The position numbers and the translations under genes are program-made. From positions 106,550 to 170,549 of the forward strand of contig NZ_CBTJ020000042.1 in NCBI RefSeq assembly GCF_001051235.1: a stretch of 64,000 nucleotides of DNA, read 5' to 3'. This stretch comes from Candidatus Competibacter denitrificans Run_A_D11 (lineage in GTDB: Bacteria > Pseudomonadota > Gammaproteobacteria > Competibacterales > Competibacteraceae). This document shows positions 35,782 through 44,893 of the stretch, in pieces. The first letter of the stretch is position 1. Each line of letters starts with the position of its first letter. The notes beneath the pieces are model-generated. The model ran no database searches. It was not told where the DNA came from and saw only the letters and a list, made by a program, of their open reading frames with translations.

Positions 35782-36308
35782 GGATTGGCTCCTTTGCTGA
35801 TCAACAGGGGAGAAATTCCTGCATTGTCATAGATCGCCCAGGCATCTACTAATGGTTTGTATATCGTTTCGAAGTTACGCCAGCCCGCCTTGAATCGGCG
35901 CCGGATCGTGGGTTCTGCTACATTATGGCCGCCCTCGGCAACACGTTGTCGGACGCGGGAGACTGCGAAATCGGCATCCGGGAGGCGCAAAAAGAAAAGT
36001 TCGACGAAATAACCCTGAGCACGCCACTGTGTTATCAGGTGCGCGTAAATTCTGCCACTGAGCGTCGTCTCGAAAGCGAAACTCTGCCGCTGGCGTACAA
36101 AGACGGCTATCCGTTCCAGCACCAGACGGCCCGCCCGAAAGGCCGCCTCCTCCGGTTGAAACGGGCTTAGCCCCGCTGCGATCAGATCCGCATTGATGAA
36201 ATGGGGGCAATTAGCTTCTTTGGGAAGAAATTCGTTGGCAAACGTAGTTTTACCAGCCCCGTTGGGTCCGGCGATAATCAGAACGCGGAGCAACGTGGAG
36301 GCAGTCAT
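35778..36308 (-). CDS. Zeta-toxin-family P-loop kinase
   Basis: 176 residues. Walker A is IIAGPNGAGKTTFANEFLP (~12-30), followed by FINADLIAAGLSP and SFAFETTLSGR, as in chromosomal zeta-like kinases. Toxic members phosphorylate UDP-N-acetylglucosamine. The start overlaps the hsdS stop codon by four bases, and the small antitoxin-like gene overlaps its end in the same way. The pair is thus built into the restriction operon between hsdS and hsdR. Confidence 0.82.
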   Translation of the reverse strand: MTASTLLRVLIIAGPNGAGKTTFANEFLPKEANCPHFINADLIAAGLSPFQPEEAAFRAGRLVLERIAVFVRQRQSFAFETTLSGRIYAHLITQWRAQGYFVELFFLRLPDADFAVSRVRQRVAEGGHNVAEPTIRRRFKAGWRNFETIYKPLVDAWAIYDNAGISPLLISKGANP

Positions 36309-37597
36309 TCGCGCATCGCCTCCAACGGAATTTGCCCGGTGACAGCGGCGGTGATTAGGGCGGCGCGGCGTTCTTTTGCAAGATCAATTGAACGACGAAG
36401 CAGACTCTCCATGTGCAGCATTTCTGAACACTGCTGCTTAATGAATGAGGCAATAGCGCGCTGTTCGCCAATGGGTGGATACGGAAAGTGGAGGGACAGG
36501 AAAGCATCTGTGTATAGGCGCAAGAAACCTTGTTCGCCCGTGCCCAGGCCTTTTGAAGACGATCTGAAAACCGCTTGAAGAAGTGATGTTTTGAACAGTT
36601 CGAGGAAGTACTCAATAGATAGTTCTTGGTCTACAACATCGAACACTGCGTAATCAGGACTGACCAATCCCGGCTCTGTAGCTACTGCGATAAGCCCGCT
36701 GGCCGCGCGCATTCGATTGATGACCATTTGGCCAGGTTCAATCTTCTTAAACCCAGTAACGTCATTCGCTTCCAGAAGTTTTTCTGAGACATCGTTGTGG
36801 GGAACTAGCCCTTTGCCCATTCGCAATGAAAGCAGAGTCTCTTCTCCAGTCTCCGTCCGCCTGTCGATTTCGTGAAATAGACCCTTCGCTCGTGGCTCCT
36901 CCCAATGCGCCGGAGTCTCGCCCAACCATTCCTGGCCGGAGAGCTTGAGCGGAGCGTTGGGGTCGAGGCCACGGGTGACGGCACGGCTGATGAGAGCGGC
37001 GCGTTTTTCTTCCAGCAGCGCCAACATGCGTTCCTTCTCGGCAATCAGCCCGTCAATGCGGGCGGTTTCGCGGTCGAGATAGTTGGCGATGAGGCGCTGA
37101 ATTTCTAGTGGAGGGACTAAGAAGGGTAGATCTTTTTGCTGCCCTTCGGTGAACGATGGTATCGTTCCGGGATTCACGTACTCCCCAAAATCTAGTGTTG
37201 ACATCCACCACAACGCCCATTCTGGTGTTACAGAACTTGGTACAAAGGCTGACATGTTATTGTCAATGCATGACGGTCTACCAACCAATCTTCGCTTATT
37301 CAAAAGTAAGGCCGCGCCTATTTTTGCGTATACGATTGAATGCTCTGGAACGATGGAGGCACCAAGCTCTTTTGCAGTAGCCATACTCACTGAATTCACC
37401 GCATGAGAAATCCATTTTTCGCTACCGGGAGCCGACATGTCGGAAACTTTCAGAAATGGAAATTCTTCGTTTTCGGTCCCTTGGTATTCATGAGGAAAAC
37501 CAGTGCCACTCATAACAGTGCCAACATGCTTCAAGCGGCGTAGCTCCCATCTATCAGGGAAATATTTTAACTTCGAGGAATAAGGTAAGGCGCTCAC
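36305..37597 (-). CDS. hsdS: Type I restriction specificity subunit S
   Basis: 430 residues with the two-target-recognition-domain layout: TRD1 (~15-165), a conserved coiled helix (IANYLDRETARIDGLIAEKERMLALLEEKRAALISRAVTRG, ~185-225), TRD2 (~240-385) and a second coiled helix at the end. The start is a GTG overlapping the TGA of a duplicated hsdM tail (37594-37680), which would couple its translation. TRD2 is more A+T-rich than the conserved helices, as usual for exchangeable recognition domains. Confidence 0.94.
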   Translation of the reverse strand: MSALPYSSKLKYFPDRWELRRLKHVGTVMSGTGFPHEYQGTENEEFPFLKVSDMSAPGSEKWISHAVNSVSMATAKELGASIVPEHSIVYAKIGAALLLNKRRLVGRPSCIDNNMSAFVPSSVTPEWALWWMSTLDFGEYVNPGTIPSFTEGQQKDLPFLVPPLEIQRLIANYLDRETARIDGLIAEKERMLALLEEKRAALISRAVTRGLDPNAPLKLSGQEWLGETPAHWEEPRAKGLFHEIDRRTETGEETLLSLRMGKGLVPHNDVSEKLLEANDVTGFKKIEPGQMVINRMRAASGLIAVATEPGLVSPDYAVFDVVDQELSIEYFLELFKTSLLQAVFRSSSKGLGTGEQGFLRLYTDAFLSLHFPYPPIGEQRAIASFIKQQCSEMLHMESLLRRSIDLAKERRAALITAAVTGQIPLEAMRE

Positions 37598-37680
37598 TCC
37601 GTCACCTCTCGCAGCAACGCCAGAATCCGCTTTTCCACCTCGGCCAATTCAGCATCAATCTCGGCGAGCGGGCGCGGCGG
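37594..37680. repeat. Duplicated hsdM 3' end, copy beside hsdS
   Basis: 87 bases that match 39602-39688 with only three differences. Read on the minus strand they encode the last residues of HsdM (PRPLAEIDAELAEVEKRIL...) including its stop codon, which overlaps the GTG of hsdS. The copy is separated from the real hsdM end by the AlbA_2-type gene. It is a relic of the original hsdM-hsdS junction. Confidence 0.93.
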
Positions 37681-37703
37681 TATTGCCGCAATGTCCGACC
37701 CCA

Positions 37704-39605
37704 TCATGACCATTCCCCCACGGCGCGATACGCTTGTTCCGGGTCGTTCGGCACGTCGGGCCGGGTCATGCGAATGCGACCGGCACGCAACAACGGGCGC
37801 AAATAATTCTGTCGGACGGTTTCAACATTGCGGGCCAGCAGCAAAGCCAGTTCTTCAGCACGGTAGTCCCGGTGCTGACAAAGTGCGACGACCAACTCGC
37901 GTACTTCCTCGGGCGGGCGGCGCTGGCCGATGGCGCCCACTTGGGCTGCTATCTCACCAGGCAACTCGTTGAACAAGGCACGCCGCTCAGGGTCTGCCAA
38001 TAGGTCAGAGTTACTAGACAAGCCTTGGGGGTTACTAGACAAGCCCTGGGGGTTACTAGATAAGCCGTCGAGCTTGCTAGATAAGCCGCCGGAGTTACTG
38101 GGCAAGCCGTCATTGTCTCCCAGCATCTTACCGGTGGGCTGGTACCAGGTGGCTGAGCCGCGACCCTTCTGCTGGAGCAGACCAGCGCCGCGCAGTTTTT
38201 TCAGCGACTGGCTGGCGGTCAAAGTGTCCACCTTGTTGATGTCACGCCAGGTAGCGTTGTCGATGGCGCCGACTTCGCGGGCAACGACGAGCGCGCGGGC
38301 TTCGGCCTCGGAAAGATGTAGGTTCTTGAAGCGCGCCAGCCACACCAGATCGCCCGGACCCAGAAAGTGGTGGAAGAACAGGCGAACGACGAACTGATCC
38401 TGTCCACGGTCGGATTCGAACAGCGGTGGTGCCAGCCCGGCCTTCTCGCATATCTCGCGCATGACGCGCACGCCGCTGCCCTTGGTTTCGGCAAAGCGAG
38501 TGTCGTAGAGCGCGGCGGCCAGTTTAGGGTTGCGCGGCAGCGACCCAGGTTCGCCCAGGTGATCGGGTGATTTGAGTGAAAAGCCGGGGTTGCGGATTTC
38601 CAGACGATTGCTGTAACGGATTATCTGCACCGGCGCATGGCTGCGGTAGTTGCGGTGCATCAGTGCATTGACAACGGCTTCGCGGATCACCCGCTGTGGC
38701 ACGATGGGGCTGTCTTTGCGCTGAAGATCGCCTTCGGCAAGGCCGAAAGCCTTGGGCAGGTCGTCGAGGATGGCCGCTTGCACACGGCGGATGAGCCGGA
38801 ACAGTGGGTCGCGCAGCTCCAGGCTGTCGAAGCGTCGTTCGGGGTCGGACACCCATTCACGACCGGGAACGCGGATATAGTCAACCCGCGTCATCGGGAA
38901 TGTGCGGCGCAAGGCGACCGGCTTGCCGAACAGGATCAGCCCGGCAACGGTGGGTTGCCATGTCCCTTGTTCGTTGAGCCGCACACCTCCGAGCGCCTGT
39001 AGCAGTTCTTCATCACTCCAACGCAGTTCTTCGGCATCGGGGTTGGCGTCGCGGCGGGATTGACGATAGTCGGCGAGGGCTTCGGGGGAGAAGTCGTCGA
39101 ACGTGCCGTCCGGCACCAGACCAGCATCGAAACTCTCATACTGTCGGCCCTGGTAGAGCGCGATCAGGTCATCTTCGGTGCAGTGCTGATCGGTGCTGCC
39201 GATGCGCCGAAAGGCACCACGCGGCAAGCCCTGCGCCTTGAGGTAGACCGGTTTGTCCTGCGGCGCGGCCTCGGGTACGAATACGGCAATCACGGCTTTG
39301 CCGCCAAACACCTCGGTCTGGATGTCGAGCCGTAGCGGGCGGTTGAACATGCCAGCAGCCTGGCTGGCGAGATCGGCGCTGATCTTGTCGGGATGGCCGA
39401 TCCCCTGGACTTCATAAGCGGGAAACAGGGCTAATTCTTCACACGTCACGCCAAGCAGCAGCCAGCCGCCGCCGAGGCCCGGCTCATTGGCGAAAGCGCA
39501 GACGGTTTCGAGCAGCGATTTGCCGACCTCATCGGCGCGTTTGGCTTCAATGCGCTCGTTTTCGTCTAGTAGATTGAGACGTTCGAGCAGTTCCTGCACA
39601 GTCAC
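37704..39605 (-). CDS. AlbA_2 (Schlafen-like) ATP-binding protein inside the hsd operon
   Basis: 633 residues. The N-terminal ~130 residues fit the AlbA_2 domain (ERIEAKRADEVGKSLLETVCAFAN, then GGGWLLLGVT). A region with REAVVNALMHRNYRS and SGVRVMREICEKAGL (~315-400) corresponds to the HATPase_c_4-type domain of this family. Winged-helix-like segments follow on either side of a low-complexity linker (~495-530) of 7-residue repeats, encoded by 21-bp units at 38011-38115. It starts with a GTG overlapping the hsdM stop codon. Proteins of this family often travel with type I restriction systems; roles in regulation or defence are suspected but not established. Confidence 0.82.
   Translation of the reverse strand: MTVQELLERLNLLDENERIEAKRADEVGKSLLETVCAFANEPGLGGGWLLLGVTCEELALFPAYEVQGIGHPDKISADLASQAAGMFNRPLRLDIQTEVFGGKAVIAVFVPEAAPQDKPVYLKAQGLPRGAFRRIGSTDQHCTEDDLIALYQGRQYESFDAGLVPDGTFDDFSPEALADYRQSRRDANPDAEELRWSDEELLQALGGVRLNEQGTWQPTVAGLILFGKPVALRRTFPMTRVDYIRVPGREWVSDPERRFDSLELRDPLFRLIRRVQAAILDDLPKAFGLAEGDLQRKDSPIVPQRVIREAVVNALMHRNYRSHAPVQIIRYSNRLEIRNPGFSLKSPDHLGEPGSLPRNPKLAAALYDTRFAETKGSGVRVMREICEKAGLAPPLFESDRGQDQFVVRLFFHHFLGPGDLVWLARFKNLHLSEAEARALVVAREVGAIDNATWRDINKVDTLTASQSLKKLRGAGLLQQKGRGSATWYQPTGKMLGDNDGLPSNSGGLSSKLDGLSSNPQGLSSNPQGLSSNSDLLADPERRALFNELPGEIAAQVGAIGQRRPPEEVRELVVALCQHRDYRAEELALLLARNVETVRQNYLRPLLRAGRIRMTRPDVPNDPEQAYRAVGEWS
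38011..38115. repeat. Five tandem 21-bp coding repeats
   Basis: Units beginning ttactagacaagcc at 38011, 38032 and 38053 with diverged copies at 38074 and 38095. On the minus strand they encode the heptapeptide repeats GLSSNPQ and variants in the AlbA_2-type gene. The two units nearest 38011 are almost identical, suggesting recent expansion. Confidence 0.92.
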
Positions 39606-39688
39606 TCCGTCACCTCTCGCAGCAACGCCAGAATCCGCTTTTCCACCTCGGCCAATTCAGCGTCGATCTCGGCGAGCGGGCGCGGTGG
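39602..39688. repeat. hsdM 3' end, original copy of the 87-bp direct repeat
   Basis: The true end of hsdM. It has the same orientation as, and 84 of 87 identical bases with, 37594-37680. Exact recombination between the copies would excise the 2,008-base segment carrying the AlbA_2-type gene and restore direct hsdM-hsdS coupling. Confidence 0.93.
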
Positions 39689-41731
39689 CTGGTACTGGAA
39701 GAACACGCGGTTGAAGTTGATCTCGTAGCCGACCTTGCCGATGCCACCGTCTTGCTCGTCCAGCGTCTCGCGGTCGATCCAGGCATCTGCCACGTAGGGC
39801 CGAACTTCGCGCCGCACGTAGCTGACAATATCCTCTTTCAGCGGAATATTCTCGGCATCTTTCAGCGCCGGGTCGGCTTCGTACTCGATGAAACCGCCCT
39901 TGCCATCGCTGAAAAAGCCCAGCAGCGTGTAAAGCTCGCGGGTGGTGAGATCGGCGGGCATGTTCTGGCCGGGGAAGCGTTGACCTGTGCCCATGGGGTC
40001 ATCCCGGTAATGTTTGGCGATGACGGGCGCGGCTTCAGTATCCACGGCGGTGAAGCAGTCGCGGAAGGTCTTCTTCTGCGCCGCGCCCTTGGCGCCGGGT
40101 GTCCAGCCTTCCACATCATCAGGCAGCGTTTTGACGATCTTCTGCACGTTGGCCCAGGCTTCGTTCCAATCAAGCCAGGGTTCGGCACCCATGGTGCCTT
40201 CGATGGCCCGCACCGCGCCGCGTAACTCCGGGCAGGCGTTGAGGAAGCGCTCCTTGGCCTCGGCGGTGATCTGGAAGCGCAGCCGCAGCGGGCGCAGCAC
40301 GCTGATACGGCGATAGCCGAAATCGCTGTTGTCGAACACCCGGCTGGTGGCGTTGTTCTCCAGTGCGCCGTGTTCGCGGGTGACGGTATCAAGCGCGACC
40401 TGATCGAGATAGCGGCGCTTGTCGCCAAGGCTACGCTTCATCGGCGTCCAGCGCTCGCGGGCGTCGATCAACTGAATCTTGCCTTTGCGGTGGGCGGCCT
40501 TGCGGTTGGTGACCACCCAGATGAAGGTGCCGATACCCGTGTTGTAGAACATCTGCTCCGGTAGGGCGATGATGGCTTCGAGTCGGTCACGCTCGATGAT
40601 CCAGCGGCGGATTTCGCTCTCACCACTGCCAGCGCCGCCAGTGAACAGCGGCGAGCCGTTGAAGACGATGGCGGTGCGCGAGCCGGGCTTATCACGGTCG
40701 CCCGCTTTGAAGTCTTGAAACTTGCTCATCATGTAGAGCAGGAACAGCAGGGCGCCGTCGTTGATGCGCGGCAGCTTGCCGCTGTAGCCACGGAAGTTGG
40801 GGCGGCGGGCGATGATCTTTTTCTCCGCTTTCCAGTCCACGCCGAAGGGCGGGTTGGCCAACAGATAATCAAAGCGCTGATCTGGAAACGGGTCGTCGGT
40901 CAGGGTGTTGCCCAGCACCACCTGGCCATCATTGTGGCCCTTGATCAAGAGATCGGAGGCGGCCACGGCGTAGGAGCGGGGGTTATAGTCCTGCCCGAAT
41001 ACTTTAACCATGGCTTGCTCGTTATGGGCGCGAATCCAGTTTTGCGCCTCGGCCAGCATCCCGCCGGTGCCACACGCGGGGTCGCAAATGGTGACTATGA
41101 CGCCGGGCTGGGTGAGTACCTGGGTATCGGGTTCCAGCAATAGGTTGACCATGAGCCGGATCACTTCGCGCGGTGTAAAGTGATCCCCAGCCGTTTCATT
41201 GGCGGCTTCGTTGAAGCGGCGGATCAGGTCTTCGAACACCAGCCCCATGGTGAGGTTATCGACCTGGCGCGGATGCAGGTCAATATCGGCGAACTGGGTG
41301 ACCACCTGATACAGGCGGTTAGATTCTTCAAGCTTTTCGATCTCCTTGTCGAACTCAAAGCGCTCGAAGATCTTGCGGATGTTCTCGGAGAAACCGGCGA
41401 TGTAGTCGGCCAGGTGACGACCGATGTTGTCGGGGTCGCCCTTGAGCTTGTAGAAATCAAGCTGGCTGTGGTTATGAAAGCCCAGCGAGCTACCGTCTTC
41501 ATCCTTGGCCAGGTTGTTGAGGATGGCGTCGATATTGGGAATGCCCTTGCTGCTCAGTTCGACATAGCGCTTCAGCACGGCCTGTTTGCTGGGTGCTAGC
41601 ACGGCATCGAAGCGGCGCGGCACGGTCAGCGGCAGCATCACGCGCTCGTATTGCGGCGGGCGGTAGGGACCGCGCAGCAGGTCGGCCACCGACCAGATGA
41701 AATTGGCAAGTTGTTGGAAATTGGCGCTCAT
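39602..41731 (-). CDS. hsdM: Type I DNA methyltransferase subunit M
   Basis: 709 residues. A helical N-terminal domain (~1-160) is followed by the N6-adenine methylase core: GDHFTPREVI, the S-adenosylmethionine motif DPACGTGG (217-224) and the catalytic NPPF (293-296). The C-terminal extension after ~480 is longer than in the shorter HsdM groups. It methylates host sites with HsdS and forms the restriction complex with HsdR. AGGA seven bases ahead of the ATG supports the start. It is the first gene of the operon; its last 87 bases are duplicated in front of hsdS. Confidence 0.95.
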   Translation of the reverse strand: MSANFQQLANFIWSVADLLRGPYRPPQYERVMLPLTVPRRFDAVLAPSKQAVLKRYVELSSKGIPNIDAILNNLAKDEDGSSLGFHNHSQLDFYKLKGDPDNIGRHLADYIAGFSENIRKIFERFEFDKEIEKLEESNRLYQVVTQFADIDLHPRQVDNLTMGLVFEDLIRRFNEAANETAGDHFTPREVIRLMVNLLLEPDTQVLTQPGVIVTICDPACGTGGMLAEAQNWIRAHNEQAMVKVFGQDYNPRSYAVAASDLLIKGHNDGQVVLGNTLTDDPFPDQRFDYLLANPPFGVDWKAEKKIIARRPNFRGYSGKLPRINDGALLFLLYMMSKFQDFKAGDRDKPGSRTAIVFNGSPLFTGGAGSGESEIRRWIIERDRLEAIIALPEQMFYNTGIGTFIWVVTNRKAAHRKGKIQLIDARERWTPMKRSLGDKRRYLDQVALDTVTREHGALENNATSRVFDNSDFGYRRISVLRPLRLRFQITAEAKERFLNACPELRGAVRAIEGTMGAEPWLDWNEAWANVQKIVKTLPDDVEGWTPGAKGAAQKKTFRDCFTAVDTEAAPVIAKHYRDDPMGTGQRFPGQNMPADLTTRELYTLLGFFSDGKGGFIEYEADPALKDAENIPLKEDIVSYVRREVRPYVADAWIDRETLDEQDGGIGKVGYEINFNRVFFQYQPPRPLAEIDAELAEVEKRILALLREVTE

Positions 41732-41820
41732 GCGGGCGTCCTGGAATTATAAAGGATTCGATTGCGCTGCTACCGGCCCGGTAGATTATCGGTGGTCGAT
41801 AGCAGGCTTCGATTTGATGC

Positions 41821-42649
41821 GAGTCCTAACAGGCGCCCAGAGCGATTCAATCAGACCAAAGTCCGCTCAACGAGCCAATGCTTGGGCAGCACAGTAACCC
41901 CTTGATCCTGCATAGGACGTTTGGCAATTTCGACCTCAAGAGTACCCCGGAGCGCGGCGACGCCTTGGCGAAAGCGGGGGCCTTGATAGGCGGCATCGGC
42001 AAAGAGGGTCTTGAGCTTGGGAAAGGTGGTTTGCAGGGTGGCTAGCAGGTCTAATCGACCGTCCCGATCCTGTCGATTCGCCGGATGGATCAGGGCATGG
42101 AGCACTAACCCCTGGGTATCAACCGAGATCTGGTGTTTCTTGCCCTTGATGCATTGACCCGCATCATAGCCCGCAGGGTCAATCCGTGCCCCCCTTTTTC
42201 CGCTGACTTGACCCTTTGGCGGCCGATGAGGGCGGTCTTGGGTTCGGGATCACCTCCCCCCTGTACCCGACACGGTTCATACAACACCGTGTGTAAATCA
42301 TCCAGCGTACCGTCATAGATCCACAAATCCAGATACCCAAACAATGTGCTCCGAGGGGGTAAATCCTTGGGCACTGCCCGCCATTGGCAGCCCGTCGAGA
42401 GCACATACAAAATCCCGTTCATCACCTCGCGCACATTCACCCGCCGGCGGTTGCCGCCCGGCTTAGCCGGGCGAATCAGCGGCTCGACCAGACTCCACTC
42501 CTCCTCCGTTAGATCGCTCGGATAGCGCAGCGTATCGCGGTTATAGCGCCGCCGATTCTCGACCGTCCACATCGCTTCTTCCTCTGCTTTCCCCCAGATC
42601 TTGCTATTATAACAGATTATTTAAACTCGGTATGTTTAGGGACGGACTC
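41821..42649 (-). mobile_element. Decayed IS5-family insertion sequence
   Basis: A transposase of the IS5 family (IS427-like) is encoded in two frames, 42572-42105 and 42105-41851. The first part has the N-terminal signature DLTEEEWSLVEPLIRP and DLPPRSTLFGYLDLW. The reading frame shifts at a run of A5G6 (plus-strand 42189-42199), after EKGG. The rest (ISVDTQG, ALIHPANRQDRDG, FADAAYQG, then WLVERTLV) follows in another frame and ends at a TGA where the family has a Trp codon. About 30 C-terminal residues are lost. The candidate ends share only GAGTCC (41821-41826, 42644-42649) and no clear target duplication is seen. The frameshift could be programmed as in some relatives, but the stop and truncation indicate an inactive copy. 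Confidence 0.8.
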
Positions 42650-42659
42650 TCAGCGCATT

Positions 42660-44624
42660 TTACGGTACTGGATATTCGCGTGGCTGAATACCATGCTTGC
42701 GCATCTTACGATAGAGGGTGTTGCGACTGAACCCCAGGTGAGTGGCGGTGTTGGTGATATTCCAGTCCTGGCGGTCCAGTTCGTGCAGCAGAGCCTCTCG
42801 CTCGGCTTGGGCGAGACCGCCAACAGCATTGGATACCACTGCTCCATAGCCTAAATTGCGTTGCACCGGGTAAGGCAGCGACAGGCCGACGATTTCGGCC
42901 GGCAAGTCTTCCAGTCGGATGATCCGGTTTTCGCACAGCGCGGCCGCAGTACGCAACACATTACGCAATTGGCGGATATTGCCAGGCCAGGAATACGCTT
43001 TCAGCGCGGCAAAGGCATCCTCGGCAATGCGAATGTCTACGCCGTCGCTTTCCATAGCCAGCAGGTTGCGAATCAGCGAGGACCGGTCGCTGCGTTCGCG
43101 CAGAGCAGGCAGCCTCAGTTCCAGACCATTCAGCCGATAATACAGGTCTTCCCGAAACGCCCCAATCGCAATACGCTCCTGCAAATTGCGGTGGGTGGCG
43201 CTGATTAAATAGACATCCACGGGAACCGGCGTATCACTGCCGAGCGGCAACACCGCCTTTTCTTCCAGCACCCTCAGCAACCGGGTTTGCAAGGGTGGCG
43301 GCATATCACCGATCTCATCCAGAAACAACGTGCCGCCGTGTGCTTGCAGAATCTTGCCACGTCGGCCCTCCTGACGTGCGCCGGTAAAAGCGCCGTATTT
43401 ATAGCCAAACAACTCGCTTTCGATCAGGCTTTCCGGTATCGAGGCGCAATTCACGGCGACAAAGGATTTACCGGCCCGGTCGCTGGCTTCATGAAGGGCT
43501 TTAGTGAAGACTTCCTTCCCTGTACCGGTTTCGCCTGTCAACAGGATGTTGACCCGCTTATTCATGACCCGCCGGGCGCAATGGACGTTGTAGGTCATCA
43601 GAGGGTCATCGCCCGACAACCCTTCCAACGTTCTCATGTGCAGCGGCGACCGTTCAGCCGTAATGCTGGCCGTGCTCGACCGCGTGTTGGATGGCTGCCG
43701 TTCGGTCCCGTGCAACAAAACAAAAAACAAGTCTTTGTTGGTATTGCAAATCGGCTTCAGCATGACGGGCTGATTGCAGCTGTGTCCCAGCAGGGCTTCC
43801 AGGCTAACAGCGAATAGCGCATCAATCCGCTGGCCGATCATCTGCTGGCGGGTCTGTTGGAGTTGATCCGCCGCACTTTGGTTAGCAGCCAGAATCCGCC
43901 CGCTGTTATCGAAGGCCAGTAAGCCCTCGTTGCCCTGGCCCATGTATTCAAGCTGGTGATGGAAGCGCAAAACGAATTGCTTACGAAATACCCGCAAGAA
44001 AAGGCAATGCTCGATTGTTTTAGCGCTCAAGACCGCCAGCGCGAGAGTATGCAACTGGCTTTGCCGCGAGTCCTGGCATCTAACCGAGGAGATATCCAGC
44101 ACCGCCAGTAGCTGACCTTGAGGATCGAAAATTGGGGCGGCTGAACAAGTTAGATGGGTGTAGCGATTACGGAAATGCTCGTTACTGTGAACAGTCAAGG
44201 CTTGTCGTTCGATGAGGACGGTGCCGATGCCATTGGTTCCTTCGTTTTCCTCGTTCCAGATCGCACCCAGCCATAAACCTATATGCTCAAACGGTTTGCT
44301 TAGCTTATCGTCACCCGTCCAGTTGATAATCACGCCATCGCAGTCAGTTAGGATAATGGCAAAGCCTGAGCCAGCGATCCGCTGATAGAGACTTTTGATC
44401 TCGATCCGGGCGATATCCAGCAAATCATCTAGCCGTTCCTGATGTTCGCGTAACCGGGTCTGTTCGAGGACTTGACTTGGGCGAGGGTGGATAGGATCAA
44501 GGCCATAACTGTTGACGCAGCGCAGCCAAGAGCGGGCAATCCTGGCTTCTGGCGCTGAGCCGGACTGAGTTCCTTGCACCACCGATTGAATATGCGCCGC
44601 ATGTGCCGTCATTTCTTGCAACAT
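42660..44624 (-). CDS. acoR: AcoR-like sigma-54-dependent transcriptional activator
   Basis: 654 residues. An N-terminal GAF-type sensor (~55-200) is followed by a PAS-like stretch (LLAFDNSGRILAANQSAADQL, ~225-300). The AAA+ domain (~325-560) has Walker A GETGTGKEVF, the sigma-54 loop GAFTGA and Walker B TLFLDEIGDMP. The HTH_8 domain ends the protein (NITNTATHLGFSRNTLYRKM). This is the AcoR/DhaR layout; such regulators typically control acetoin, glycerol or alcohol/aldehyde oxidation genes. It closes the long minus-strand run that carries mycofactocin and aldehyde dehydrogenase genes, making it their likely activator. The IS remnant lies just beyond its stop codon. Confidence 0.9.
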   Translation of the reverse strand: MLQEMTAHAAHIQSVVQGTQSGSAPEARIARSWLRCVNSYGLDPIHPRPSQVLEQTRLREHQERLDDLLDIARIEIKSLYQRIAGSGFAIILTDCDGVIINWTGDDKLSKPFEHIGLWLGAIWNEENEGTNGIGTVLIERQALTVHSNEHFRNRYTHLTCSAAPIFDPQGQLLAVLDISSVRCQDSRQSQLHTLALAVLSAKTIEHCLFLRVFRKQFVLRFHHQLEYMGQGNEGLLAFDNSGRILAANQSAADQLQQTRQQMIGQRIDALFAVSLEALLGHSCNQPVMLKPICNTNKDLFFVLLHGTERQPSNTRSSTASITAERSPLHMRTLEGLSGDDPLMTYNVHCARRVMNKRVNILLTGETGTGKEVFTKALHEASDRAGKSFVAVNCASIPESLIESELFGYKYGAFTGARQEGRRGKILQAHGGTLFLDEIGDMPPPLQTRLLRVLEEKAVLPLGSDTPVPVDVYLISATHRNLQERIAIGAFREDLYYRLNGLELRLPALRERSDRSSLIRNLLAMESDGVDIRIAEDAFAALKAYSWPGNIRQLRNVLRTAAALCENRIIRLEDLPAEIVGLSLPYPVQRNLGYGAVVSNAVGGLAQAEREALLHELDRQDWNITNTATHLGFSRNTLYRKMRKHGIQPREYPVP

Positions 44625-44702
44625 GGCTTTTGTCCCCGCAACCAGCTTGATCTATCAAAATCTTAGGCTAAGTCAATTATAGTTGATCCCAAAGTTAAAT
44701 GA

Positions 44703-44721
44703 CTCCCAGCGAAGCTGGGAG
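44703..44721. terminator. Hairpin between iclR-like and acoR-like genes
   Basis: A perfect 8-bp stem (ctcccagc/gctgggag) with a 3-base loop. On the minus strand it is followed by TCATTTAACTTT, moderately T-rich. It could end transcripts coming from the mft operon and iclR before acoR. The 170 bases between it and iclR hold no recognisable gene. Confidence 0.5.
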
Positions 44722-44893
44722 CGTGTTGGTGAACTTTTCAAAGGGGTTGTGAGCGAATGGGGCCGCTCAAAGCGGCATACGCAGCCTCATCGGCTCATGT
44801 TCAAAACCCGAAGGAAAGGCAAACGTATGATGGGGTGCTGAAGCTGTACCCGGTCGAAGACAACCGCGTAGCCCCTAATTTGATGAGAGGTGC

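Noticed and set aside
37704..39605. AlbA_2-type gene as an hsdS-modifying or second restriction subunit
   Set aside because: It has no target-recognition or nuclease motif; only the AlbA_2, ATPase-like and winged-helix-like segments can be supported.
44722..44893. Group II intron or reverse-transcriptase fragment
   Set aside because: I could not identify a domain V hairpin or the conserved 5' GUGYG boundary; resemblance was superficial.
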